From the NCBI GenBank assembly GCA_947626675.1, contig CANQTC010000016.1, positions 1 through 57,428 on the forward strand: 57,428 nt of DNA. The letters run 5' to 3'. Under the pieces are notes generated by a model, which worked only from the letters and a program-made list of their open reading frames with translations, was not told the DNA's origin and searched no databases. The stretch's first letter is position 1; every line of letters begins with the position of its first letter. The translations under genes and the position numbers were made by a program. Of this stretch, positions 18,925 through 27,600 are shown piece after piece. Origin of the DNA: an uncultured Coprococcus sp. GTDB taxonomy: Bacteria; Bacillota; Clostridia; Lachnospirales; Lachnospiraceae.

Positions 18925-18944
18925 CTGCGACAGGACAAAATGAG

Positions 18945-19892
18945 ATGAAAGTAAATAAGACAAGAAATTCAATAATGTTAGCAATAACCGCCCTGATATG
19001 GGGCATCGCTTTCGTTGCACAAAGTGAGGGCGGAGATGCGGTGGGGCCGTATTCCTTTAACTGTGTTCGTTCACTGATAGGCGGAATGGTGCTGCTGCCG
19101 GTAATAGGCTTTATGGATAAGAAAAAACGCAACTCAGAAAAGAAGGCGATAAAGCAGAATAAACGGACATTGTATATAGGAGGAACCGCCTGTGGGGTGG
19201 TATTGTTTTTAGCAAGCAGCTTTCAGCAGGTTGGTATGTATCTTGGAACGTCAGCAGGTAAGGCTGGATTTTTAACAGCCTGTTATATTTTATTAGTTCC
19301 GCTCATTGGTCTGTTTATGGGAAAGAGGTGCGGATGGAATATATGGATAGGCGTTCTTCTGACACTGACAGGTCTTTATCTGTTATGCATGAAGGGTTCG
19401 TTTTCATTGCAGTTAAGCGATGGACTGATGTTAATCAGCGCCTTGATGTTTGCCTTTCATATATTGGTGGTTGATTATTTTTCACCGAAAGCAGACGGTG
19501 TGCGTATGTCTTGTATACAGTTTATCGTATGCGGTCTGTTAAGCGTCATACCGATGATATTCAGTGATATCCGTCATTCGGCGGGCGGCTTGGATGCATG
19601 GCTTGGCGCATTTCAATCGTTTGATGCATGGATACCGATTTTGTATGCAGGTATTATGTCGTGCGGCGTTGCATATACATTCCAGATTATCGGGCAGAAT
19701 GGCTTGAATCCAACCGTTGCTTCTCTGATTATGAGTTTGGAGTCTGTTTTTTCCGTACTGGCAGGATGGCTTATTTTAGACCAGTCCCTTTCACAAAAAG
19801 AAATCATGGGCTGTGTGCTGATTTTCACAGCCATCATCTTTGCCCAGATTCCGATGAAGCAAAGAAGAGTGGAAAACTATGTTGACATCTGA
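18945..19892 (+). CDS. EamA/DMT-family transporter
   Basis: Drug/metabolite transporter superfamily protein of about 315 aa with ten predicted membrane helices in two EamA halves. Typical segments are ITALIWGIAFVAQSEG near the N-terminus, AGKAGFLTACYILLVPLIGL, LMLISALMFAFHILVVD and MSLESVFSVLAGWLILD. Substrate unknown. The ATG at 18945 is chosen because the upstream TTG at 18900 lies inside an inverted repeat, but the ribosome site there is weak. Confidence 0.87.
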   Translation: MKVNKTRNSIMLAITALIWGIAFVAQSEGGDAVGPYSFNCVRSLIGGMVLLPVIGFMDKKKRNSEKKAIKQNKRTLYIGGTACGVVLFLASSFQQVGMYLGTSAGKAGFLTACYILLVPLIGLFMGKRCGWNIWIGVLLTLTGLYLLCMKGSFSLQLSDGLMLISALMFAFHILVVDYFSPKADGVRMSCIQFIVCGLLSVIPMIFSDIRHSAGGLDAWLGAFQSFDAWIPILYAGIMSCGVAYTFQIIGQNGLNPTVASLIMSLESVFSVLAGWLILDQSLSQKEIMGCVLIFTAIIFAQIPMKQRRVENYVDI

Positions 19893-19910
19893 ATTTTGAA
19901 GTGATATATT
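19882..19910 (+). promoter_or_regulatory. Predicted promoter of dapA leader
   Basis: TTGACA (19882-19887), 17-base spacer, TATATT (19905-19910). It overlaps the last codons of the EamA gene and lies immediately upstream of the lysine riboswitch. Confidence 0.75.
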
Positions 19911-19937
19911 TACACTATGTGAAAGAAACAGAATATT

Positions 19938-20108
19938 GTATAGTAGAGGCGCGGTATTTATCAGTATATAGGCTGATGCATATGGATGCATGTGACGCTT
20001 ATAGAAAGGAAATGTCGCCGAAGGTGTATATTGTCCATAAGGTATATTCCTGGTTGTGCAGTTAATAACTGTATGACTGTCATCAGTTGATGGAGCGCTA
20101 CTTGTTAG
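19938..20108 (+). ncRNA. Lysine riboswitch (L-box)
   Basis: The leader of dapA carries the conserved L-box core in order: TAGTAGAGGCGC, then AGTATA, GAAAGGAAATGTCGCCGAAGG, a CTGGTTGTGCAG hairpin, GACTGTC, and the closing strand GGAGCGCTACTT. The GTAG/CTAC outer stem closes the aptamer. A terminator follows directly, so lysine should cause premature termination and lower diaminopimelate/lysine synthesis. Boundaries are approximate. Confidence 0.93.
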
Positions 20109-20119
20109 AATGAGAATTT

Positions 20120-20160
20120 ATGCAAGTTGGCTTTTATCCACTTGCATTTTTTATTTATTA
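20120..20160 (+). terminator. Riboswitch-controlled terminator before dapA
   Basis: TGCAAGTTGG pairs with CCACTTGCA (one bulge), followed by TTTTTTATTTATT. It forms the expression platform of the lysine riboswitch. Confidence 0.85.
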
Positions 20161-20175
20161 AAGGAGGAATATGTT

Positions 20176-21060
20176 ATGTCAATTTTTACAGGATCAGGCG
20201 TTGCACTTGTAACACCATTTAAAGAGAACGGAGAGGTAAATTTTGATAAGTTAAAAGAACTTGTAGAGTTTCATATTGCAAATCACACAGATGCCATTAT
20301 TATCTGCGGAACAACAGGAGAAGCGTCAACCTTATCACATGAAGAACACCTTGCATGTATCAAAGCATGTGTAGAATATGCTGCTCACAGAATCCCTGTT
20401 ATAGCAGGAACAGGCTCTAATTGTACAGCTACCGCAATTTATCTGTCTACGGAAGCAGAAAGCTATGGCGTAGACGGATTGTTAGTCGTAACACCATATT
20501 ACAATAAGGCAACGCAAAAAGGACTTATCGCACATTATACAGCAATTGCAAATTCTGTACATGTACCGATTATTATGTATAATGTACCTTCAAGAACAGG
20601 CTGCAATATTTTGCCTGAGACAGCAGTATATCTTGCAAAGAACGTAGAAAATATCGTAGCGATAAAAGAAGCTTCAGGAAATATCAGTCAGGTGGTGCGT
20701 CTTGCAAAGCTGGCAGATGGATGTATCGATATCTACTCAGGAAATGATGACCAGGTGCTTCCGCTTCTTTCATTAGGCGGCAAGGGCGTTATTTCCGTAA
20801 CAGCCAATATTATTCCGAAGGATACGCATGATATGGTTCAGAAATATTTGGAAGGTGACATAACAGAAAGCTTAAGATTACAGCTTGCTTCCATATCATT
20901 ATGTGAAGCTTTGTTCTGTGAGGTCAATCCGATTCCGGTAAAGAAGGCAGTAGAGCTTATGGGACTGTGCGGCGGTACTCTGAGAATGCCGCTTACAGAG
21001 ATGGAGCCACAGAATGTGGAAAAACTTGAAAATGCCATGAAAGCATATGGAATTCTGTAA
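20176..21060 (+). CDS. dapA: 4-hydroxy-tetrahydrodipicolinate synthase
   Basis: Condenses pyruvate with aspartate semialdehyde, the first committed step to diaminopimelate and lysine. The Schiff-base lysine lies in [11 protein letters not shown], the catalytic tyrosine in [13 protein letters not shown], and the substrate loop is [14 protein letters not shown]. At 294 aa it is complete. AAGGAGG precedes the ATG at 20176; an ATG at 20171 is out of frame. Control by the upstream lysine riboswitch agrees with this role. Confidence 0.97.
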   Translation: MSIFTGSGVALVTPFKENGEVNFDKLKELVEFHIANHTDAIIICGTTGEASTLSHEEHLACIKACVEYAAHRIPVIAGTGSNCTATAIYLSTEAESYGVDGLLVVTPYYNKATQKGLIAHYTAIANSVHVPIIMYNVPSRTGCNILPETAVYLAKNVENIVAIKEASGNISQVVRLAKLADGCIDIYSGNDDQVLPLLSLGGKGVISVTANIIPKDTHDMVQKYLEGDITESLRLQLASISLCEALFCEVNPIPVKKAVELMGLCGGTLRMPLTEMEPQNVEKLENAMKAYGIL

Positions 21061-21150
21061 TATAATCCATATCAATATATAGCTGCATAAGAAAATGAAA
21101 AAACCGGGGATTACAGATGCAGGATGCTGTACCGGGAAATATAGGAGAAC

Positions 21151-21188
21151 AGATAATTGCGAAACGTATATACGTTTTGCAATTATCT
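21151..21188 (+). repeat. 38-bp near-perfect palindrome between dapA and dapB
   Basis: The 18-base arm at 21151-21168 (AGATAATTGCGAAACGTA) is the complement of 21171-21188 with one mismatch that becomes a G-U pair in RNA. Only TA separates the arms. No T tract follows. It ends about 27 bases before the dapB start codon. Candidate RNA-processing hairpin or protein-binding palindrome. Confidence 0.85.
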
Positions 21189-21214
21189 GATGATGAAGAG
21201 ACATGGAGGATAAA

Positions 21215-21970
21215 ATGGTTAGAATAATTATGCATGGTTGCAACGGCAGGATGGGACAGGTTATAACAGGGATTGTTGCAGAGGATGCCGATGCAGAGAT
21301 TGTTGCAGGGATTGATGTTGTAGATGATAAAAAGAACAGCTATCCTGTTTTTGCGGATATAGAGAAATGTGATATTGCAGCAGATGTTATCATTGATTTC
21401 GCATCTGCTGCCGCAATTGATAAGCTGCTTGATTATAGCGCGAAAAGACAAATCCCTGTAGTGCTTTGTTCAACCGGATTAAGTGAAGCACAGTTAGCGA
21501 AGGTGAAAGAAACAAGCACGCAGGTTGCCGTTTTGAAATCAGCAAATATGTCGCTTGGCATTAATACTTTGTTTAAGATTCTGAAAGAGGCAGCAAATGT
21601 ATTTGCACCTGCCGGATATGATATCGAGATTGTTGAAAAACATCACAATCAGAAGCTGGATGCACCGTCCGGTACGGCAATCGCGCTTGCAGACGCAATC
21701 AATGAAGCCAGGGCTCATGAATATGAGTATGTATATGACAGAAGCCAGGTGAGAAAAAAGAGAGAGAAGAAAGAACTCGGCATATCGGCTGTACGAGGTG
21801 GAACAATCGTAGGAGAGCATGAGGTCATATTTGCCGGAATCGATGAAGTGATTGAATTCAAGCATACGGCATATTCAAAAACCGTATTTGCAAAAGGGGC
21901 GGTGGAAGCTGCTAAATTCTTAAAAGGCAAAAATGCCGGAATGTATGATATGACAGATGTCATTGGTTAG
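21215..21970 (+). CDS. dapB: 4-hydroxy-tetrahydrodipicolinate reductase
   Basis: Second dedicated enzyme of the diaminopimelate pathway. The N-terminal NAD(P)-binding motif is MHGCNGRMGQV, the catalytic segment is EKHHNQKLDAPSGTA, and the C-terminal region contains RGGTIVGEHEVIF. At 251 aa it is normal. The ATG at 21215 follows GGAGG with good spacing and is preferred over 21203. It follows dapA after a 154-base gap that contains a long palindrome. Confidence 0.96.
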   Translation: MVRIIMHGCNGRMGQVITGIVAEDADAEIVAGIDVVDDKKNSYPVFADIEKCDIAADVIIDFASAAAIDKLLDYSAKRQIPVVLCSTGLSEAQLAKVKETSTQVAVLKSANMSLGINTLFKILKEAANVFAPAGYDIEIVEKHHNQKLDAPSGTAIALADAINEARAHEYEYVYDRSQVRKKREKKELGISAVRGGTIVGEHEVIFAGIDEVIEFKHTAYSKTVFAKGAVEAAKFLKGKNAGMYDMTDVIG

Positions 21971-21978
21971 GAGAAAAG

Positions 21979-22305
21979 ATGGACACTGATAAAATCGTTT
22001 TATGCGCAAGTTCAAAATATGAGCAGAAGTATTATCTGAATCAGGATTTTATGGGACTGCCGGAGGAAATAAAAAAAGAACTTAAAATTATGTGCGTCTT
22101 GTTTACGGAAGATATTGGTGGTATACTTACCCTTGAATTTGATGAAGACGGTACTCTGAATATGGTTACACAGGCATATGATGAGGACTTATTATATGAT
22201 GAAATAGGAAGTGTTCTAAAGATAAAACAGCTTCGTGAGGAAAAAAAGGATTTGTTTCAAAGCCTTGAGTTATATTTCAAAGTATTTTATCTTGATGAAT
22301 ATTAG
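21979..22305 (+). CDS. Small acidic protein, DUF6145-like
   Basis: A 108-aa acidic protein, beginning MDTDKIVLCASSKYEQKYY and ending with an aromatic-rich helix. It lacks any motif of known activity and has no signal or membrane segment. I believe it fits the Lachnospiraceae family DUF6145, but this is from memory of the pattern and is not checked. It lies 8 bases after dapB and 9 bases before coaX, so it is translated within the operon. Confidence 0.75.
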   Translation: MDTDKIVLCASSKYEQKYYLNQDFMGLPEEIKKELKIMCVLFTEDIGGILTLEFDEDGTLNMVTQAYDEDLLYDEIGSVLKIKQLREEKKDLFQSLELYFKVFYLDEY

Positions 22306-22314
22306 AGGTGTGTT

Positions 22315-23082
22315 ATGCTTTTTGCAATTGATGTAGGAAATACCAATATTACCATTGGATTGTATAATGAACAAAAACTTGAAAAGACTTTCAGGATGAC
22401 GACCGGAATATCGAGGACATCGGATGAATTTGGTGTATTTTTATGCGATTTACTCAGGATGAGAAACCTTTCACGAGATGTAATTGATAAAGTTATTATA
22501 GCATCTGTCGTTCCGAATATTATGCATTCCCTTATAAATGGTATCAAGAAATATTTCGGCATCAATCCGTTGATTGTAGAGCCGGGCATAAAGACCGGAA
22601 TCAATATTGCGATACCAAACCCGAAGCAGCTTGGCGCTGACCGTATTGTAGATGCTGTGGCGGCATACCATATCTATGGCGGGCCTGTTCTTGTGATTGA
22701 TTTCGGAACGGCTACGACATATGATTTGGTCAATGGGGAAGGAAGCTTTATCGCGAAAGTAACATCGCCTGGTATCAGGCTTAGTGCAAATGCATTATGG
22801 AGCGGAACTGCAAAGCTTCCGGAAATTGAAATTAAAGTTCCTGATACGATTTTGTGTAAGGATACGACATCCAGTATGCAGGCAGGCGTCTGTCTTGGCT
22901 ATATTGGACAGACGGAGTATATTGTAAGAAGAATGAAGCGGGAGTCCGGATTTCATGATATGAAGGTGGTTGCTACAGGCGGACTTGGAAAAATGATATA
23001 TGAAAATACAGATTGTATCGATGTATACGATTCGGATTTGACGCTTCATGGACTTCGCATTATTATGGATAAGCAGAGATAA
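22315..23082 (+). CDS. coaX: Type III pantothenate kinase
   Basis: Phosphorylates pantothenate in the first step of coenzyme A synthesis. Type III (ASKHA-fold) motifs are seen: the phosphate-1 loop [13 protein letters not shown], the pantothenate-site [12 protein letters not shown], the phosphate-2 loop [11 protein letters not shown], and [11 protein letters not shown]. At 255 aa it is full length. An AGAGGTG site precedes the start. It is followed closely by a tRNA dihydrouridine synthase gene. Confidence 0.95.
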   Translation: MLFAIDVGNTNITIGLYNEQKLEKTFRMTTGISRTSDEFGVFLCDLLRMRNLSRDVIDKVIIASVVPNIMHSLINGIKKYFGINPLIVEPGIKTGINIAIPNPKQLGADRIVDAVAAYHIYGGPVLVIDFGTATTYDLVNGEGSFIAKVTSPGIRLSANALWSGTAKLPEIEIKVPDTILCKDTTSSMQAGVCLGYIGQTEYIVRRMKRESGFHDMKVVATGGLGKMIYENTDCIDVYDSDLTLHGLRIIMDKQR

Positions 23083-23111
23083 AATAAAAAATAGTTTGTT
23101 TGGAGAAATTT

Positions 23112-24086
23112 ATGGATTTTTGTAATAAATTAATCCTTGCGCCAATGGCTGGGGTATGTGACCAGCCATTTCGTCTTTTATGCAAGGAACAGGGTTGTGA
23201 TATCCTGTATACAGAGATGATAAGCGCGAAAGGTTTATACTATGATAATAAGAATACAATACCGCTTCTTTCTATGCATGAGGATGAGAAGCCGTTGGGG
23301 GTTCAGTTGTTTGGTTCAGAGCCGGAACTGATGGCGGAGATGGCAAAAAAGATAGAAGATAGAGGTTTTTCATTTATTGATGTCAACATGGGCTGTCCTG
23401 TTCCGAAAATCGTCAATAACGGAGAGGGCTCGGCGCTGATGAAGACACCGCTTCTGATAGGAAAAATCGTTTCAGCTATGGTAAAGGCAACAAAGCTTCC
23501 GGTTACCATAAAGATACGGAGCGGTTTTGATGAGGAGCATATCAATGCACCCGAGGTGGCAAAAATTGCAGAAGAAAGCGGCGCTTCGGCGATAGCGGTA
23601 CATGGACGTACAAGAAAACAGTATTATAGCGGACATGCTGACTGGGCGGTTATCGCAAGGGTAAAAGACTGTGTGAATATTCCTGTTATAGGAAATGGGG
23701 ACATCCTGACACCGCAGGATGTTATTAATATGAAGAAACAGACAAATTGCGATGCTTTTATGATTGGCAGGGGAGCCAGGGGAAATCCGTGGATATTTAA
23801 AGAAATAAAGGAATATTTCAGAAGCGGAACGGTATCGGACAGACCTGATTTATATGAAATAAAGCGGACAATGCTTCGCCATGCACAGCTTATGATAGAA
23901 TTTAAAGGCGAATTTACGGGGATTCATGAGATGCGCAAGCATGTGGCATGGTATTCGGCAGGTCTTCCGGATTCGGCAAGACTCAGAAATCTGATTAACC
24001 GGGTGGAAAGCTATGAAGAGCTGAAGAACCTTCTTGACCGATGGACCGATGGTGATATTGCAGAATGTATTTCAAGCCATATTTAG
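23112..24086 (+). CDS. dus: tRNA-dihydrouridine synthase
   Basis: FMN enzyme that reduces uridines in the tRNA D-loop. It has LAPMAGVCDQPFRLL at the start, the catalytic cysteine in VNMGCPVPKIV, FMN contacts in IAVHGRTRKQYYSG and IPVIGNGDI, then MIGRGARGNPWIF and a C-terminal helical domain. At 324 aa it is full length and closest to the DusB type. The ATG at 23112 follows TTGGAG. The pairing of coaX with a dus gene is common in Firmicutes. Confidence 0.93.
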   Translation: MDFCNKLILAPMAGVCDQPFRLLCKEQGCDILYTEMISAKGLYYDNKNTIPLLSMHEDEKPLGVQLFGSEPELMAEMAKKIEDRGFSFIDVNMGCPVPKIVNNGEGSALMKTPLLIGKIVSAMVKATKLPVTIKIRSGFDEEHINAPEVAKIAEESGASAIAVHGRTRKQYYSGHADWAVIARVKDCVNIPVIGNGDILTPQDVINMKKQTNCDAFMIGRGARGNPWIFKEIKEYFRSGTVSDRPDLYEIKRTMLRHAQLMIEFKGEFTGIHEMRKHVAWYSAGLPDSARLRNLINRVESYEELKNLLDRWTDGDIAECISSHI

Positions 24087-24277
24087 AACTTATGTAAACT
24101 GATTTTGGCGTTTTCCTGGTAGAAAAGTGTACAACTTGACAAGATGTTTCAAAAATGTTAATCAAATTAAATGTGAATATCTTACAAAAAAATAATTAAT
24201 TTATGTGGAATATTATGTTGCAAAAATGATGCAATTCCAATGCCAGTGTGCAGTATTAACAAAAATCACTGGTTTGC

Positions 24278-24306
24278 TTGACCTTTTCATTGTAGGGTAT
24301 TATAAT
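24278..24306 (+). promoter_or_regulatory. Predicted promoter of the 3D-domain gene
   Basis: TTGACC (24278-24283), 17-base spacer, TATAAT (24301-24306). It is followed by a roughly 65-base leader that can form a TTACAATCAT/ATGATTTTGTAA hairpin. The region 24087-24277 upstream is AT-rich with nothing else recognised. Confidence 0.8.
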
Positions 24307-24376
24307 GTCCTTACAATCATTTGTTAATGATTTTGTAACAATTTTGAAATCTTAAAGAAATCAAGGAGAAAATATT

Positions 24377-25291
24377 ATGAAAAAGTTTACGGATTCATCA
24401 AAGATGTTATCAGATAAACTAAAGAAATATTTGAAAAGAGCAGGAATAGCAACCGTAGTAGTTGCCGCCGGAGTTGCTACATATGTAACAATCGCTACAG
24501 ATGACAGCATGGTTTTATCAGACAGCAAGATGGTTTCAGTAGCTACTATAGAAGAAAATTCAGTAGCAGATACTCCTGAGGAATATGCGAATGCGAAATC
24601 AGAATTTGAAGCACTTCAAGAAGCAAAAGGCGAGGAAAAGCTTTCAAAGGTAGAGCGTTCAGAAAAGAGAGCAGCAGCAGTTGCACTTGCAGAAGATGCA
24701 GCCGCAAAGAAGAAAGCTGATGACGCCGCAAAGAAGGAAGCACAAAAAGAAGCTGCAGCTGCAACGGAAGAAACGACAACAGAAGCAGCAACGGAAGAAG
24801 AAGTTACAACAACAGAACTTGTTTTCGTTCCGACAGAAGCGCCAACAACAGAGAAGGATACAGAAGGTCTTCCTGATGATGATGTTACGCAGGCGCCAAC
24901 AACAGAGGAACGTACAGAGGCTACCGAAGCAACAACAGCAGAAAAAGATACAGAAGGTCTTCCTGATGATGATGTGAAATATGACAGTGACCAGGGAACA
25001 TATCTTGGTACATATTATTTAACAGCATATTGTCCATGTGAAATTTGTTGTGGCGAATGGAGCAATACAGAAAATCCTGTAACAGCTTCAGGCAGTCCGG
25101 CTGTTGAAGGTGTAACAGTAGCAGCTCCAAGTGAATTTGCATTTGGTACAGAACTTGTAATTAACGGTCATACCTATGTAGTTCAGGACAGAGGCGGTGC
25201 TATCAACGGAAAACGTCTTGATATCTACTGCTCAACACATGAGAGAGCTTTGAATTATCCTGCCGGATATTATGATGTATATATGAAATAA
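24377..25291 (+). CDS. Secreted 3D-domain protein with Thr/Glu-rich linker
   Basis: A 304-aa exported protein. A basic N-terminus precedes a hydrophobic stretch (AGIATVVVAAGVATYVTIA, about residues 22-40) that acts as signal or anchor. An Ala/Lys/Glu helical region follows (about 65-125). Next is a low-complexity Thr/Glu segment in which KDTEGLPDDDV occurs twice. The C-terminal 3D domain (about 205-304) has TYYLTAYCPCEICCG and the catalytic-type aspartates in VVQDRGGAINGKRLDIYCSTH. 3D domains occur in cell-wall-lytic or resuscitation-type proteins, so a peptidoglycan role is likely but unproved. Confidence 0.9.
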   Translation: MKKFTDSSKMLSDKLKKYLKRAGIATVVVAAGVATYVTIATDDSMVLSDSKMVSVATIEENSVADTPEEYANAKSEFEALQEAKGEEKLSKVERSEKRAAAVALAEDAAAKKKADDAAKKEAQKEAAAATEETTTEAATEEEVTTTELVFVPTEAPTTEKDTEGLPDDDVTQAPTTEERTEATEATTAEKDTEGLPDDDVKYDSDQGTYLGTYYLTAYCPCEICCGEWSNTENPVTASGSPAVEGVTVAAPSEFAFGTELVINGHTYVVQDRGGAINGKRLDIYCSTHERALNYPAGYYDVYMK

Positions 25292-25338
25292 CAGAAATGA
25301 TTCGTATAGTTAGCCGATTATAAAAATCAGGCTGATAA

Positions 25339-25377
25339 AAGAAGTCCTTTATAATTGTAAAGGGCTTCTTGTTTTTT
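25339..25377 (+). terminator. Terminator after the 3D-domain gene
   Basis: AAGAAGTCCTTTA pairs with TAAAGGGCTTCTT and is followed by GTTTTTT. Confidence 0.85.
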
Positions 25378-25397
25378 GGATACGAGTATGTTATAAT
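25369..25397 (+). promoter_or_regulatory. Predicted promoter of thrC
   Basis: TTGTTT (25369-25374), 17-base spacer, TATAAT (25392-25397). The -35 box overlaps the T tract of the preceding terminator. No T-box or amino-acid riboswitch is visible in the 80-base leader. Confidence 0.55.
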
Positions 25398-25477
25398 CAC
25401 ACGCAAAGTTTATCAATTATAACTGTTTGCGCAGAACAAACTGACATTTAACAGATACATATAAGGAGAGAATTTAC

Positions 25478-26965
25478 ATGGAACTGATATACAGAAGTAC
25501 AAGAAATTCAAATGAAACAGCAACAGCATCACAGGCTATTCTGAAAGGTCTTGCAAATGAAGGCGGTCTTTTCGTACCGGATGAGATACCGGCTCTTGAC
25601 GTATCCATAGAAGAGCTTGCAAAGATGAACTATCAGCAGGTGGCATATGAAGTTATGAAGCTGATGTTTACAGATTTTACAGAAGATGAACTGAAGCATT
25701 GTATCAGTTCTGCTTATGATAAGAAATTTGATACGCCGGCGATTGCACCGCTTGTAAAAAAAGCAGGCGCATATTATCTTGAATTATTTCATGGTTCAAC
25801 AATTGCATTTAAGGATATGGCGCTGTCTATTCTTCCATATCTTCTTACGACATCCGCAAAGAAGAATGGCGTTCAGAATGAGATTGTCATACTGACTGCC
25901 ACATCAGGGGATACAGGCAAAGCTGCACTTGCCGGATTTGCAGATGTTCCGGGTACAAAAATTATCGTATTCTATCCAAAGCATGGTGTAAGTCCGATTC
26001 AGGAAAAACAGATGGTTACACAAAAAGGAGACAATACTTTTGTTGTGGGAATAACAGGTAATTTTGATGATGCACAGACAGGTGTTAAGAAGATGTTTTC
26101 TGACAAAGCGCTTGCTGAATATATGGACAAGAAGGGTTATCAGTTCTCTTCAGCAAATTCCATTAATATCGGACGTCTTGTTCCGCAGATGGTTTATTAT
26201 GTATATGCATATACAAGGCTTGTTGCAGATGGAACAATCAAGGCTGGTGATAAGATAAACGTCGTAGTGCCTACAGGCAACTTTGGAAATATTCTTGCTG
26301 CATATTATGCAAAAGAGATGGGACTGCCTATTGCAAAGTTTATATGTGCATCAAATGACAATAAGGTGTTATATGATTTCTTTAAAACAGGAACATATGA
26401 TAGAAACAGAGAATTTATATTAACGACATCACCATCGATGGATATCCTGATTTCAAGCAATCTTGAAAGACTGATTTATAAAATAGCAGGAAATGATGCT
26501 GTAAAAAATTCAGCGCTTATGAAGAAGCTTGTATCAGAGGGCGTTTATACGATTACAGATGAAATGAAGGCGAAGCTGGATGAATTTGCAGGCGGTTATG
26601 CAACAGAGGCAGAAACCGCAGCGACGATTCGGAAGGTATATGAGTCGGATGATTATATTATGGATACACATACAGCAGTTGCCGCTACTGTATATGAAAA
26701 GTATGTTGAAGAAACAGGGGATAAGACGCCTACTGTTATTGCATCAACAGCAAGCCCGTATAAATTTACAAGAAGCGTCATGAATGCAATCGATACATCA
26801 TATGACGCAAAGACGGATTTTGAGCTTGTAGATGAGCTGAATAAGCTTTCGGGCGTTAAAGTGCCTCAGGCTATAGAGGATATCCGTTCCGCAGCCGTTC
26901 TTCATGATACGGTGTGTGACAAAGAAGATATGCTGAAGGAAGTAAAGAAGTTTTTAAATATATAA
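25478..26965 (+). CDS. thrC: Threonine synthase
   Basis: PLP enzyme converting O-phosphohomoserine to threonine. The PLP lysine is in FHGSTIAFKDMALSILP, the phosphate loop is ILTATSGDTGKAALAGF, and later segments VVPTGNFGNILAAYYAK and STASPYKF are typical. At 495 aa it belongs to the longer class of bacterial ThrC with the extended N-terminal domain (RSTRNSNETATASQAI). A clear AAGGAGAG site precedes the ATG. It stands alone with its own promoter. Confidence 0.96.
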   Translation: MELIYRSTRNSNETATASQAILKGLANEGGLFVPDEIPALDVSIEELAKMNYQQVAYEVMKLMFTDFTEDELKHCISSAYDKKFDTPAIAPLVKKAGAYYLELFHGSTIAFKDMALSILPYLLTTSAKKNGVQNEIVILTATSGDTGKAALAGFADVPGTKIIVFYPKHGVSPIQEKQMVTQKGDNTFVVGITGNFDDAQTGVKKMFSDKALAEYMDKKGYQFSSANSINIGRLVPQMVYYVYAYTRLVADGTIKAGDKINVVVPTGNFGNILAAYYAKEMGLPIAKFICASNDNKVLYDFFKTGTYDRNREFILTTSPSMDILISSNLERLIYKIAGNDAVKNSALMKKLVSEGVYTITDEMKAKLDEFAGGYATEAETAATIRKVYESDDYIMDTHTAVAATVYEKYVEETGDKTPTVIASTASPYKFTRSVMNAIDTSYDAKTDFELVDELNKLSGVKVPQAIEDIRSAAVLHDTVCDKEDMLKEVKKFLNI

Positions 26966-27024
26966 AAGTTCAGGCAGTTTTCTGTCGGGAAAATAAAATA
27001 AAGAGGAAATGTGGACATTTCCGT

Positions 27025-27067
27025 GACAGTTCATTAGTACCATCCTGTCAATAAATAAAACTAGGAC
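27025..27067 (+). ncRNA. Candidate preQ1-I riboswitch
   Basis: P1 is GACAG (27025-27029) with CTGTC (27045-27049), extendable by one T-A pair. The loop begins TTC and contains TTAGTACC. The A-rich tail ATAAATAAAACTAGGAC follows, and its ACTA can pair with TAGT in the loop to form the H-type pseudoknot. This matches the preQ1-I layout known from the Bacillus que leader. A terminator follows and the first gene is queD, so queuosine-precursor feedback is expected. Identified by eye only. Confidence 0.78.
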
Positions 27068-27115
27068 ATAACAAGGGGCGCACTATCGGCAGTTCCCTTG
27101 ATATATTGGGATGAG

Positions 27116-27149
27116 AGCAGCGGAACGTATTATTTCGGCTGCTTTTGTT
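27116..27149 (+). terminator. Expression-platform terminator before queD
   Basis: AGCAGC (27116-27121) pairs with GCTGCT (27138-27143), followed by TTTGTT. A second possible stem, CAAGGG (27072-27077) with CCCTTG (27105-27110), lies between aptamer and terminator. Confidence 0.6.
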
Positions 27150-27173
27150 CTGTAAAGACAAAAGGAGATAAGA

Positions 27174-27596
27174 ATGTATAAATTAAAGACAAAAGCAAGC
27201 TTTGACAGCGCTCATTTTTTGTCGGGGTATAATGGGAAATGTAAGAATATTCATGGACACAGATGGATTGTAGAGATAGAAGTGGGAAATGAATCGCTTG
27301 CATCTGACAAACAAAACAGAGGAATGGTGGTTGATTTTTCAGATTTAAAAAGCGATTTGAAAGCAATGGTACAGGAGTTTGATCATAGCTTTATTATAGA
27401 AAAGGGTTCTCTTAGGGAGCAAACACTGGAATTACTTCATGAGGAGGGCTTTCGTATTATTGAGCTTCCATTCAGACCTACAGCAGAAAATTTTTCAAGG
27501 TATTTTTTTGAAAAAATGAAAAAAAATGATTATAAAGTGATTGCAGTAAATGTATATGAAACGCCGAACAATATGGCATCGTATACGGAGGAGTGA
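27174..27596 (+). CDS. queD: 6-carboxytetrahydropterin synthase
   Basis: Makes 6-carboxy-5,6,7,8-tetrahydropterin from dihydroneopterin triphosphate in preQ0/queuosine synthesis. The zinc histidines are in FDSAHFL and CKNIHGHRW, the catalytic cysteine is in GKCKN, and FDHSFI and the late ETPNNMASY segment are typical. At 140 aa it is complete. AAAGGAG precedes the start. It is first in the cluster queD-queE-folE-queC. Confidence 0.95.
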   Translation: MYKLKTKASFDSAHFLSGYNGKCKNIHGHRWIVEIEVGNESLASDKQNRGMVVDFSDLKSDLKAMVQEFDHSFIIEKGSLREQTLELLHEEGFRIIELPFRPTAENFSRYFFEKMKKNDYKVIAVNVYETPNNMASYTEE

Positions 27597-27600
27597 TTAA

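Noticed and set aside
24681..24977. Long alternative frames inside the 3D-domain gene
   Set aside because: They come from the GAA/ACA-rich low-complexity linker; the annotated frame has the signal peptide and conserved domain.
25292..25477. T-box or threonine leader before thrC
   Set aside because: No T-box core sequence or specifier stem and no run of threonine codons.
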